Assembly: GCF_021442385.1 (NCBI RefSeq)
Contig: NZ_MUZA01000004.1
Span: forward strand, 62,001 to 126,000
Direction of reading: 5' to 3'
DNA: 64,000 bases
From: Micromonospora sp. MH99
GTDB lineage: Bacteria; Actinomycetota; Actinomycetes; Mycobacteriales; Micromonosporaceae
Shown here in pieces: positions 9,121 through 16,733 of this stretch. The notes beneath the pieces were generated by a model, which was not told the origin of the DNA, made no database searches, and worked only from the letters and a program-made list of their open reading frames with translations. How positions within the stretch are numbered: the first letter of the stretch is position 1; each line of letters opens with the position of its first letter. Position numbers and translations under genes: made by a program.

Positions 9121-9731
9121 CGGTCGATCACGCACTGGTGGTGCCGACAGACCAGCAGATCCGGGCACTGCACGAGCGGTACGCGCCGAACGAGGAAGCC
9201 TTCGATCTGGTCTACACGCACTGCCAGATCATTTGCGCCGTGGCTGAGCAACTCCTCGAAAGGCACCCCTCGCCCCTGAATGTCGATCTGGTGCGGGCGG
9301 GAAGTCTGCTGCACGACATCGGTGTCTACCGCCTCTACGATGCGACGGGGCAGCTCGATCACGAGAACTACATCCGTCATGGGGTGCTGGGGCATGCGCT
9401 CCTGCGCGATGCCGGACTTCCCGAACTGATCGGCAGGTTCTGCTCTCACCACACCGGCGTCGGGCTCACCCGTGACGACGTGCTGCAGCAGCGCCTGCCG
9501 CTACCGGTGGGTGACTACATGGCCGATACGGCGGAAGAGCAGCTGGTGACGTACGCCGACAAGTTTCACAGCAAGACGACGCCGCCCACGTTCGTGACCA
9601 GCTCCTCCTACGTTGCTGGTCTGCGGCGGTTCGGTGAGGACAAGGTGGCCCGGTTCGCGGCATTGGTGAAGAAGTTCGGTGAGCCGGACCTGCTGTCACT
9701 GTCCCGTAGCTATCAGCAGCCGCTGATCTGA
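9117..9731 (+). CDS. HD-domain metal-dependent phosphohydrolase-like protein
   Basis: A 204-residue protein with the HD superfamily ligands in order: H near the start (YTHCQII), LLHDIGVY for the HD doublet, DHENYIRHGVLGHALL, FCSHHTGVG and a late Asp in TYADKFHSK. Such proteins bind one or two metals and hydrolyse phosphate esters of nucleotides or similar compounds. The GTG start at 9117 overlaps the stop of the preceding unknown gene, which is the only functional clue. The fold is confident and the substrate is not known. It ends 32 bases before the convergent 462-residue unknown gene. Confidence 0.85.
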   Translation: MTVDHALVVPTDQQIRALHERYAPNEEAFDLVYTHCQIICAVAEQLLERHPSPLNVDLVRAGSLLHDIGVYRLYDATGQLDHENYIRHGVLGHALLRDAGLPELIGRFCSHHTGVGLTRDDVLQQRLPLPVGDYMADTAEEQLVTYADKFHSKTTPPTFVTSSSYVAGLRRFGEDKVARFAALVKKFGEPDLLSLSRSYQQPLI

Positions 9732-9763
9732 GTCATCGGCCAAGGGCTGCTGATGTCGGGTCT

Positions 9764-11152
9764 CTACCGGCGCCTGCCGAGGTTAGGGTCCGGACCTTGG
9801 GTGTGCCCCGGCCTGGACGATCGGATGTCACCGCCCCGCCCTGATGTGGCCTGTGGCGTGGATCGCTGGGGCGGAAATGCGAGGGCAGCCAATCTTGCCG
9901 GCGTGTTGGTCCGCTGCGTCTCGCTGCGGGGCTGAAAGGTGATGATGCTGGAGATGGGCCGGCCGCTGTCGGGCACCCAGACGAAGTAGCTCTCGGCGGC
10001 CTTCGGCCAGCGAAGGTAGTGCCGGTTGCCAAAACTGGTGAGCTCCCCGTCCACGGCTGCCCACATCTTGGCCGTTTGGCCCCCGTCGATGAAGCAGCCC
10101 CAGCGGAAGCCCGGGTCAGCCGCGATGGAGTCTCGTGCTTCCTGCGGGGTAGCGCCCTGGAAGACAGGGGAGCCCGGACGGCCGTCGAACAGCCGTAGGT
10201 GGGTTCGGCCCACGCGGTCCTCGAAGACCGCCATCCGGGCCCTCCGGCTGGGCGCGAACGGCGGTACGACATCGAGCGATCGGTCCGTGTTGATGGGATG
10301 CGCTGCGAAGTCGGCGACGTCCAATGATGGCCCCACGGTTGCGGCGGAGTCGGGGAACGTCTCGGCGCGCAGCTCGCCGATGCTGCGAACTTCCAGCAGG
10401 TTGTCACCGCGGAGGTCGATGTGCCGAGTCGGACACCTCATCACGAGGTCGTAGGCGAAGATGTCCAAGGCGCCGGACGCGGCCACGCCCGTGGACCGAA
10501 ATCCGCGTCCACCGGTCGAGATGAATCCGACATCGACCCAGTCGGCGGCACGGCCCAGGGCGGGCGTTACGCGTGACGCCTCATCCAAGACTCGCACGCT
10601 GCCCTTCGTCGGGTCGTTTCGGCGCGTGATCACCATGTTGCCGTTGCCGAAGGCATAGCACTCGGCCTGTCGCCCGGTGAGGCTGCCGGTCCACGTCAGC
10701 TCGGCCCCATTGATCATGACCGTGCCGGCGGCGGCGAGATTGCACGTTGACAGCACCCCAGCCCGAGAAATGAGGGCCTCGCGATCGACCACCGGCATGC
10801 TGAGGATTCGACCCTGCTCGACGGCGAGGTTCAGGCTTGTTTGTACGGGCAGGCCGGACGCCTCGTCGAGCAGGGTGAAGAAGGCTGCGGTGGAGGTTGC
10901 CGGGGCGTGCCGCGCCGCGTCGACGGCGGTGGTGGGGCGAGGCGTGAAACGCACCGCTGCCGTCGTAGCACTCGGTGTCCAACTCAGGTCGTAGACGTTG
11001 GCAAAGCCACCGTCAGCGAAGCTCAACGGGCTGGTGCGCAACATGAGGCCGCTGCCGAGGTCGGTTTCCCGCACCGCCACTGGTCGGTCGATCTCGGATT
11101 CCATGAATCGGGCCGCGTCCTGCAGCGACCGGAACCGACGCTCATCAGCCAT
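9764..11152 (-). CDS. Uncharacterised 462-residue protein, possibly phosphodiester glycosidase-like
   Basis: A long, well-formed frame from ATG 11152-11150 with no signal peptide or membrane helix. I do not recognise it outright. Two stretches resemble the NAGPA/phosphodiester glycosidase family: STAAFFTLLDEASGLP followed by a V-x-x-G-R-I-x-S-x-P block and GTVMINGAELTW (residues about 85-155), and later GCFIDGGQTAKMWAAVDG, like the family's DGGxS-type motif. The middle region (CPTRHIDLRGDNLLEVRS) and the basic, Pro/Ser-rich C-terminal tail of about 40 residues are unexplained. Stand-alone transcription is likely, because both neighbours point the other way or are distant. The family assignment is a tentative fold guess. 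Confidence 0.5.
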   Translation of the reverse strand: MADERRFRSLQDAARFMESEIDRPVAVRETDLGSGLMLRTSPLSFADGGFANVYDLSWTPSATTAAVRFTPRPTTAVDAARHAPATSTAAFFTLLDEASGLPVQTSLNLAVEQGRILSMPVVDREALISRAGVLSTCNLAAAGTVMINGAELTWTGSLTGRQAECYAFGNGNMVITRRNDPTKGSVRVLDEASRVTPALGRAADWVDVGFISTGGRGFRSTGVAASGALDIFAYDLVMRCPTRHIDLRGDNLLEVRSIGELRAETFPDSAATVGPSLDVADFAAHPINTDRSLDVVPPFAPSRRARMAVFEDRVGRTHLRLFDGRPGSPVFQGATPQEARDSIAADPGFRWGCFIDGGQTAKMWAAVDGELTSFGNRHYLRWPKAAESYFVWVPDSGRPISSIITFQPRSETQRTNTPARLAALAFPPQRSTPQATSGRGGDIRSSRPGHTQGPDPNLGRRR

Positions 11153-11353
11153 CGGACGCAGCCAACCAGGTTTGCTCGCCAGCCTCGGACCGCATCGCGG
11201 CGCGCTCCCTCCCCCGGGGTCACACCACTCTCTGGTGCGGCGGCGTGAGAGTCCATAGTGGCAGGACCAACTCGTCAGCGTGGTCCGCCTCCTGGAGGTC
11301 GTCCTGTTGTCGACGCCTCCGCGGGACCGGCAACCCTCGGCGTCCGGAACAAC

Positions 11354-11383
11354 TTGACACTCGTCGATGTTAGCGCCAACACT
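11354..11383 (+). promoter_or_regulatory. Promoter with AraR-like operator upstream of the GH43 gene
   Basis: TTGACA at 11354-11359 is followed 18 bases later by AACACT (11378-11383). The palindrome TGTTAGCGCCAACA lies at 11368-11381, across the -10 element; it deviates from perfect symmetry only at one inner pair. It closely resembles the TGTTAGCGCTAACA operator known for LacI-type arabinose repressors (AraR) of actinobacteria. The rest of the 363-base gap (11153-11515) shows no gene. Confidence 0.55.
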
Positions 11384-11515
11384 TAGGGCCGTTACGTGGG
11401 CGCAACGCCCTCGTCATGTTCCCGACCCGCGGGCGCTGCTTCCCAGCGGGGGGCGTGGGTCGATCGCCGCTCTCGCGGCCGTCCGGCTCTCGCGCACAGA
11501 CGTCACGGAGGTCAG

Positions 11516-13030
11516 ATGCCGCTGCCACTGCACCGAGCCGAGGCCGCCGCCCGCCGAGTCACCGGCCCGGGGCGTACCGGTCGCGGTGGCGCCCGACGCC
11601 CCCGAGCGGTCCTGGCCGCCCTGCTGGTGGTGCTCGCCCTGTCGGCCGGCCTGCCGATGGCCGGGCCGGCGCACGCCGCACCCGCCGTGAACTACACCAA
11701 CCCACTGGTCAACCAGCGGGCCGACCCGCACATCTTCCGGCACACCGACGGCTACTACTACATGACCGCCACCGTGCCGCAGTACGACCGGATCGTGCTG
11801 CGGCGCGCGACCACCCTGCAGGGTTTGGCGACGGCCGCGGAGACGACGATCTGGAACCGGCACACCAGCGGAGAGATGGGCGCCCACATCTGGGCGCCGG
11901 AGATCCACTTCATCAACAACAGGTGGTACGTCTACTTCGCCGCCGGCCGGACCGACGACGTGTGGCGCATCCGGATGTACGTGCTGGAGAACGCCAACGC
12001 CAACCCGCTGACCGGTTCGTGGACCGAGCGCGGCCGGATCACGACACCCTGGGACACCTTCAGCCTGGACGCCTCGACCTTCGTTGCCAACGGTGTGCGC
12101 TACCTGACCTGGGCGCAGCAGGAGCCGGGCATCTCCACCAACTCGAACGTCTACCTCGCCCGGATGGGCGCCAACCCGTGGCAGATCACCGGCACCGTGA
12201 CCCGGCTCGTCGTGCCGACGTACGACTGGGAGACCCGCGGCTACCGGGTCGCCGAGGGGCCCGCCGTGATCCAGCGCAACGGCCGCCTCTTCCTGACCTA
12301 CTCCGCCAGCGCCACGGACGCCAACTACTGCCTCGGGATGCTGAGCGCCTCCGCCAGCGCGAACCTGCTCGACGCCGCCGCCTGGAGCAAGAGCCCGAAC
12401 CCGGTGTTCACCAGCAGCGCCGCCACCGGCCAGTACGGCCCCGGCCACAACTCGTTCACCGTCTCCGAGGACGGGCAGAGCGACATCCTGGTCTATCACG
12501 ACCGCAACTACCGGGACATCAGCGGCGATCCGCTCAACGACCCGAACCGACGGACCAGGGTGCAGAAGGTGTACTGGAACGCCGACGGCACCCCCAACTT
12601 CGGCATCCCGGTGCCCGACGGAGCCACCCCGGTCCGGCTGCGGTCGCACGATCTGACCACCAGCTACATCCGGCACTACGACTACCGGGCCCGGGTCGAG
12701 CCGAACGTCACGAACCTCGCCGACAGCCAGTTCCGCATCGTCAACGGCCTCGCCGGTGGCGGATCGGTGTCGCTGGAGTCGACCAACTTCCCGGGCTACT
12801 ACCTGCGTCACTACGGCTTCGCCCTGTCCATCGTGCGCAACGACGGCTCGTCGGTCTTCTCCAACGACGCGAGCTTCCAGCGCCGAGCGGGCCTCGCCGA
12901 CAGTGCCGGGCTCTCGTTGGAGTCACAGAACTACCCGGGCCGCTACGTCCGCCACCGCGACGGCCTGCTCTACCTGGAAGCGGTCGGTACGAGCGCTGAG
13001 CGCGCCTCGGCCACCTTCCACCTCGAATAG
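11516..13030 (+). CDS. Secreted GH43 alpha-L-arabinofuranosidase with C-terminal CBM42 (AbfB) domain
   Basis: 504 residues from ATG 11516 behind GGAGG at 11507-11511. A long signal peptide (Arg-rich n-region, then AVLAALLVVLALSAGLPMA, cleavage near AHA/AP) exports it. The GH43 five-bladed propeller follows: catalytic base Asp70 in QRADPHIF, the pKa-modulating Asp in FSLDASTF and the acid Glu in VAEGPAVIQRNG. From about residue 375 there are repeated units with SLESTNFPGYYLRHYGF and SLESQNYPGRYVRHRDG, the pattern of the arabinose-binding AbfB/CBM42 trefoil. The enzyme should release arabinofuranose from arabinan or arabinoxylan outside the cell. The AraR-like operator upstream agrees with arabinose control. 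Confidence 0.9.
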   Translation: MPLPLHRAEAAARRVTGPGRTGRGGARRPRAVLAALLVVLALSAGLPMAGPAHAAPAVNYTNPLVNQRADPHIFRHTDGYYYMTATVPQYDRIVLRRATTLQGLATAAETTIWNRHTSGEMGAHIWAPEIHFINNRWYVYFAAGRTDDVWRIRMYVLENANANPLTGSWTERGRITTPWDTFSLDASTFVANGVRYLTWAQQEPGISTNSNVYLARMGANPWQITGTVTRLVVPTYDWETRGYRVAEGPAVIQRNGRLFLTYSASATDANYCLGMLSASASANLLDAAAWSKSPNPVFTSSAATGQYGPGHNSFTVSEDGQSDILVYHDRNYRDISGDPLNDPNRRTRVQKVYWNADGTPNFGIPVPDGATPVRLRSHDLTTSYIRHYDYRARVEPNVTNLADSQFRIVNGLAGGGSVSLESTNFPGYYLRHYGFALSIVRNDGSSVFSNDASFQRRAGLADSAGLSLESQNYPGRYVRHRDGLLYLEAVGTSAERASATFHLE

Positions 13031-13039
13031 CTGCCCATC

Positions 13040-13066
13040 GGCGGACCGGCGGGCTGCCGGTCCGCC
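13040..13066 (+). terminator. Hairpin after the GH43 gene
   Basis: An 11-bp perfect stem, GGCGGACCGGC at 13040-13050 with its complement at 13056-13066, and a five-base loop, starting ten bases after the GH43 stop. There is no T-run, as is usual for strong GC hairpins in actinomycetes. It probably ends the GH43 transcript. Confidence 0.65.
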
Positions 13067-13129
13067 CGCGACCTCGACACCGTCGGCGGCCGGTCACCGC
13101 GACCCCGCCGACGCCGATTGGAGCATCCG

Positions 13130-14176
13130 ATGATCCGGCGTCCCACCATCGCCGTACTGGCCGGTCTCTGCCTCGCGGCAAGCGCCGCGCCGCTGCCCGC
13201 CGCCGCCGTTCCTGTGAGCGCTCACACCACGGCCGCCGCCGCGCTCGCCGGCCCGCCCGGCACACCGCCCGGCGCGTGCCCGACGGGGGCCAGCTACGGC
13301 TCGCCGCTGCCGTCCAACTCCCTGACGGCGACGAAGATCAGGAGTGGCTTCAACTTCCTCGAAGGGCCCGTCTGGGTCGCCGACGGCGGCTACCTCCTCT
13401 TCTCCGACATGGCCCCCGGCACCGGGCCGTACAACGTCCAGCCGTCCACGATCCGCCGGTTCACGCCGCCGTCGACCTTCGACACGTTCATCGCCAACTC
13501 CGGCAGCAACGGACTGGCGCTCAGCGCCGACGGCCAGCAGATCATCGCGGCCACCCACGACCAGCGCAGCGTGTCCGCGTACCGGTTGAGCGACCGGAGC
13601 CGCAGCACCGTCGCGGCGAACTACCAGGGCCGGGCGTTCAACTCGCCCAACGACGTCGCGGTCCGGTCCGACGGCGTCACCTACTTCACCGACCCCAACT
13701 TCCAGCGCGGCAACCGCCCGGACCAGATGTACGGTCGCACCAGCGTCTTTCGCGTCTCGGGCGGCCAGGTGTCGCTGGTCGACGACCAGTTGCGCCAGCC
13801 CAACGGCATCGCGCTCGCACCGGACGGATCCACGCTGTACGTGGGCGCCTACTCCGAGAACAAGATCTACAAGTACACCGTTCAGCCCGACGGCACCACC
13901 GGCGCGCGCAGCGTGTTCGTGAACTACATCGGCGGTCCGGACGGCGTCACGATCGACTGCGCCGGCAACGTGTACTGGGCCTCGGGCTCAGACTCCCTGG
14001 TCCACGTCTACTCCCCCACGGGTGCCCAGCTCGGCACGATCCGCCCCGGCTTCTCCGGTACGACAAACGTGGCCTTCGGCGGGCCCGACCGGCAGACCCT
14101 CTACATCACCTCGGGTCCGTGGGGCGACTCCGGCCTCTACAGCGTGCGGCTCAACGTCCCGGGCTACCCGTACTGA
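13130..14176 (+). CDS. Secreted SMP-30/gluconolactonase-like beta-propeller protein
   Basis: 348 residues from ATG 13130 with GGAG six bases upstream. A signal peptide (MIRRPTIAVLAGLCLAASAA, cleavage after AAA or AHT) is followed by a short linker and an SMP-30-like six-bladed propeller. It contains FLEGPVWVADGGYLLFSDM with the metal-binding Glu, SPNDVAVRSDGVTYFTDP (Asn/Asp ligands) and QPNGIALAPDG. Family enzymes hydrolyse lactones of sugars or other compounds, using a divalent metal. It follows the arabinofuranosidase gene in the same direction, but the hairpin between them suggests separate transcription. A role with arabinono- or gluconolactone is a guess. Confidence 0.85.
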   Translation: MIRRPTIAVLAGLCLAASAAPLPAAAVPVSAHTTAAAALAGPPGTPPGACPTGASYGSPLPSNSLTATKIRSGFNFLEGPVWVADGGYLLFSDMAPGTGPYNVQPSTIRRFTPPSTFDTFIANSGSNGLALSADGQQIIAATHDQRSVSAYRLSDRSRSTVAANYQGRAFNSPNDVAVRSDGVTYFTDPNFQRGNRPDQMYGRTSVFRVSGGQVSLVDDQLRQPNGIALAPDGSTLYVGAYSENKIYKYTVQPDGTTGARSVFVNYIGGPDGVTIDCAGNVYWASGSDSLVHVYSPTGAQLGTIRPGFSGTTNVAFGGPDRQTLYITSGPWGDSGLYSVRLNVPGYPY

Positions 14177-14186
14177 GGGACGACCG

Positions 14187-14213
14187 CGCCCGTCCGGCGA
14201 CGCCGGACGGGCG
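14187..14213. terminator. Strong hairpin between convergent genes
   Basis: A 12-bp stem (C plus GCCCGTCCGGC at 14187-14198 pairing with 14202-14213) closes a GAC loop. It lies between the stops of the SMP-30-like gene and the leftward kinase-like gene, so it can serve both directions. Confidence 0.7.
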
Positions 14214-14228
14214 TGCTTCTGAAACGGC

Positions 14229-14960
14229 TCAGGTCGCCGGGCCAGCCGCGCCCCGCGCACCCCGAGCAGCCGAGTTCCCCGCGCGCCGGTCCGGACCCGT
14301 CTCCCAGACCGGCCGCCGGGGGTCGTCGTTGCGCACGATGATGTCGACGTGTTCGGTCGGGCGGACCGTGGCGTTGTAGAACTGCTGGGAGGGGATGTAG
14401 CGCTCACGCCAGCGCCGTTCGACGTCGGCCCGGGACGACCGTCGACGCTCGCGGAGCACGGCACGCTCCACAGTCGCCTCCAGCGCGATCGACACGAAGA
14501 CGCGCAGGTCCCACCGATCGATCAACTCCGGGCGCATGAGAAAGACGCCGTCGAAGAGCAGCACCGCGTCGGTCGGGGCGGTAGTGACCGGCGGGGACAG
14601 CACGGTGTCCGTGGTGGGGTCGTAGACCGCGTGTCGGAAGCGTCGGTCCCCGTCCGGGCCGAGCGGATCCAGCAGAACCCGGGTCAGCGACCCGTGGTCG
14701 TGGGTGTCGAAGTAGCAGCCCTCGGCCGAGTACTCGCCGCGCGGATAGCGCTGTGCCCCGGGGAAGAGGAAATCGTCGATCGTCGCGCGGATGACGGCAC
14801 GGCCCTGTGCGCGCAGGACGACGGCCAGCTCGTCGGCGAGGGTGGTCTTGCCGGCCGCGGGCGGCCCGTCGATGGCCACGCGCGTCGGGTGTGCGACGGT
14901 GACCGACCCGACTGCCTCGGCCAGGCGGCCGAGCACCTCGTCGCGGGTGCCGTGCGCCAT
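14229..14960 (-). CDS. Uridine kinase-like P-loop protein
   Basis: 243 residues from ATG 14960-14958, with AAGGA upstream; a longer reading frame to 15035 adds an unlikely N-terminus. It has a Walker A motif in DGPPAAGKTTLADEL, then TIDDFLFPGAQRYPRGEYS, a substrate-site pattern of the uridine kinase/phosphoribulokinase group, FDGVFLMRPELIDRWDLR as the Walker B strand and a lid RERRRSSRADVERRW. The family phosphorylates uridine or other small alcohols with ATP. Many actinobacterial paralogues are untested, so the substrate is open. Its start faces the MpaB-family gene across 106 bases. Confidence 0.8.
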   Translation of the reverse strand: MAHGTRDEVLGRLAEAVGSVTVAHPTRVAIDGPPAAGKTTLADELAVVLRAQGRAVIRATIDDFLFPGAQRYPRGEYSAEGCYFDTHDHGSLTRVLLDPLGPDGDRRFRHAVYDPTTDTVLSPPVTTAPTDAVLLFDGVFLMRPELIDRWDLRVFVSIALEATVERAVLRERRRSSRADVERRWRERYIPSQQFYNATVRPTEHVDIIVRNDDPRRPVWETGPDRRAGNSAARGARGAAGPAT

Positions 14961-15066
14961 GCCTGCCCCGTCCTTGGTGAGCGGATCGGATCCGCGCTCA
15001 ACGACTGCTCCGAACTGGAGCGAGCGTACACTCACGTTCCGTGCCGATGTCTGGAGACGCCCGCCG

Positions 15067-15927
15067 ATGAGGGGCCGCTACGACAACCTCACACGGATCC
15101 GCATGCTGGACCCGCAGCGCGACTACCTGGACATCTACCAGAGCATGCTGCGCCGCGAGTTCCCCTGGGACATGAAGCTCGGGCTCAACCTCGCCTTCAA
15201 CAGGTCCTTCTCCATCCCCGCCATCGCCGCCGTGCACACCGCCACCGGCGAGCTGACCAACCGCACGCAGAAGCGCATCGACGACACCGGCCTGCTGATG
15301 TACGAGATGATCCTCAACGGCTTCGACGAACCCCGCGGCCGCGACGCGCTGCGGCGCGTCAACCAGATCCACCGCCCGTACGACATCGGCAACGACGACT
15401 TCCGCTACGTCCTCGGCTGCCTGGTCGTGATCCCCACCCGGTGGTTGCAGGAGTACGGCTGGCGCCAGCCCTGCTGCCACGAGCGGCAGGCGACGTACCT
15501 GTTCTACCGGGAGCTGGGCCGGCGGATGGGCATCACGGACATCCCCGGGTCGTACGCCGAGTTCGAGACCTGGTTCGACGCGCACGACGCGGCGCACCTG
15601 CAACCCAACGACGAGGCTGCGGCCATCGAGCGGGCCACCCGCATGTTGATGCTCACCCGGCTCCCCCGAGTCCTCGCGCCGCTGGGAAACTCGCTGGTCA
15701 GCGCCATGTACGACGCGCCGCTACGACGCGCGACGCGGGTCGCCACGCCGCCGTGGCCGGTCCGGGCCGGCCTGCACGCGGCGCTGAAGACGCGCACGCG
15801 GCTGCAGCGGTGGTTCGGATCGCCACGGACGACCCCGTTGTTCGCCGAGGGCATCAGCGCCAGGAGCTACCCCGACGGGTACGAGATCAGCCAACTCGGC
15901 CCGCACCACGACCCCGCCCCCGAGTAG
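15067..15927 (+). CDS. MpaB/rubber-oxygenase-like (DUF2236) protein
   Basis: 286 residues from ATG 15067; an upstream open frame is rejected because GGAGA lies before this ATG and the homologous region starts here. It has the DUF2236 pattern of helix-rich heme proteins: RVNQIHRPYDIGNDDFRYVLG with the conserved His, then WLQEYGWRQPCCHERQATYLFYRELG and a PGSYAEFETWF block. Relatives include MpaB' of mycophenolic acid biosynthesis and latex-clearing oxygenase. The reaction is unknown. It is followed 18 bases later by the HAD gene and is probably cotranscribed with it. Confidence 0.8.
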   Translation: MRGRYDNLTRIRMLDPQRDYLDIYQSMLRREFPWDMKLGLNLAFNRSFSIPAIAAVHTATGELTNRTQKRIDDTGLLMYEMILNGFDEPRGRDALRRVNQIHRPYDIGNDDFRYVLGCLVVIPTRWLQEYGWRQPCCHERQATYLFYRELGRRMGITDIPGSYAEFETWFDAHDAAHLQPNDEAAAIERATRMLMLTRLPRVLAPLGNSLVSAMYDAPLRRATRVATPPWPVRAGLHAALKTRTRLQRWFGSPRTTPLFAEGISARSYPDGYEISQLGPHHDPAPE

Positions 15928-15945
15928 CAGGGGCAGGCAGAGCTG

Positions 15946-16623
15946 ATGGGGGCACAGTCCGCCGACACCGTCATCTTCGATCTCGACGGCGTGCTGCTGC
16001 GCGGGGACGCCTTCGGGCTCTTCATGCGGCGGGTCGGCTTCGCGGGCGCTCGACTGCCGCTCGCGGTCGTCCTGCTGCTCCTCCTCGCGCCCGTCATCGC
16101 CGTCCCCTCCTTGCGCCCACGCGCGGCACGATGGCTGAGCCGGATCGGCCTGGCGGGCCGAGACGCCGACCGCCTACAGGCGGAGCTCGGACGCTTCGGC
16201 GCGTCCCTCGCCGCCGAGCCAGGGCGCGTCATCGCGCCCGGCGTCCGGACGATCCGTGCCCACCTCGGCGCGGGCGACCGGGTCATCGTGGCCACCGCCT
16301 GCGAGCACACCCTGGCGCGTGCCCTGCTCGACGCGATCGGCCTCGCCGAGGTCGAGCTGGTGGCCTCGCACATCCGCGGGCCGAAGCTGATCGTGCACAA
16401 CCACGGGGCGACCAAGCTGGCGCAGCTCGCCGCCCACGGGGTCGCGCCGCCCTGGCGGGTCGCCTACAGCGACTCCCTGTCGGATCTGCCCCTCCTCGGC
16501 GGCGCGGAGCAGGCCGTGCTGGTCAACGCGACCGCGCGGCAGGCCGCCCGGGCGCGGCAGCTGCTCGGTGCCCGGTTGCGCACCGTCACCTTCGGGGCCG
16601 GCGTCCCGCCTCCCCGGGCCTGA
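15946..16623 (+). CDS. HAD-family phosphatase with a hydrophobic insert
   Basis: 225 residues, ATG 15946. Motif I is FDLDGVLLRGD (nucleophile Asp near residue 12), motif II the ATACEHT region, Lys in GATKLAQL and motif IV in YSDSLSDLPLL. This is the order of the HAD-IB group, which includes phosphoserine phosphatase-like and acyltransferase-linked phosphatases. Residues about 38-58 (ARLPLAVVLLLLLAPVIAV) are strongly hydrophobic and sit where the cap begins, suggesting contact with the membrane or a lipid substrate. It closely follows the MpaB-like gene. Substrate unknown. Confidence 0.8.
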   Translation: MGAQSADTVIFDLDGVLLRGDAFGLFMRRVGFAGARLPLAVVLLLLLAPVIAVPSLRPRAARWLSRIGLAGRDADRLQAELGRFGASLAAEPGRVIAPGVRTIRAHLGAGDRVIVATACEHTLARALLDAIGLAEVELVASHIRGPKLIVHNHGATKLAQLAAHGVAPPWRVAYSDSLSDLPLLGGAEQAVLVNATARQAARARQLLGARLRTVTFGAGVPPPRA

Positions 16624-16733
16624 GATCCCCCGCCCGCAGGGTTCCGACAGGGTGGCTGAACGTGAATCTCGCCTGAGCCGACAGTTCTGCCCCTAGGTTC
16701 GATGCGCAGGACGCAGCCGAACCGGGGAGAGAC

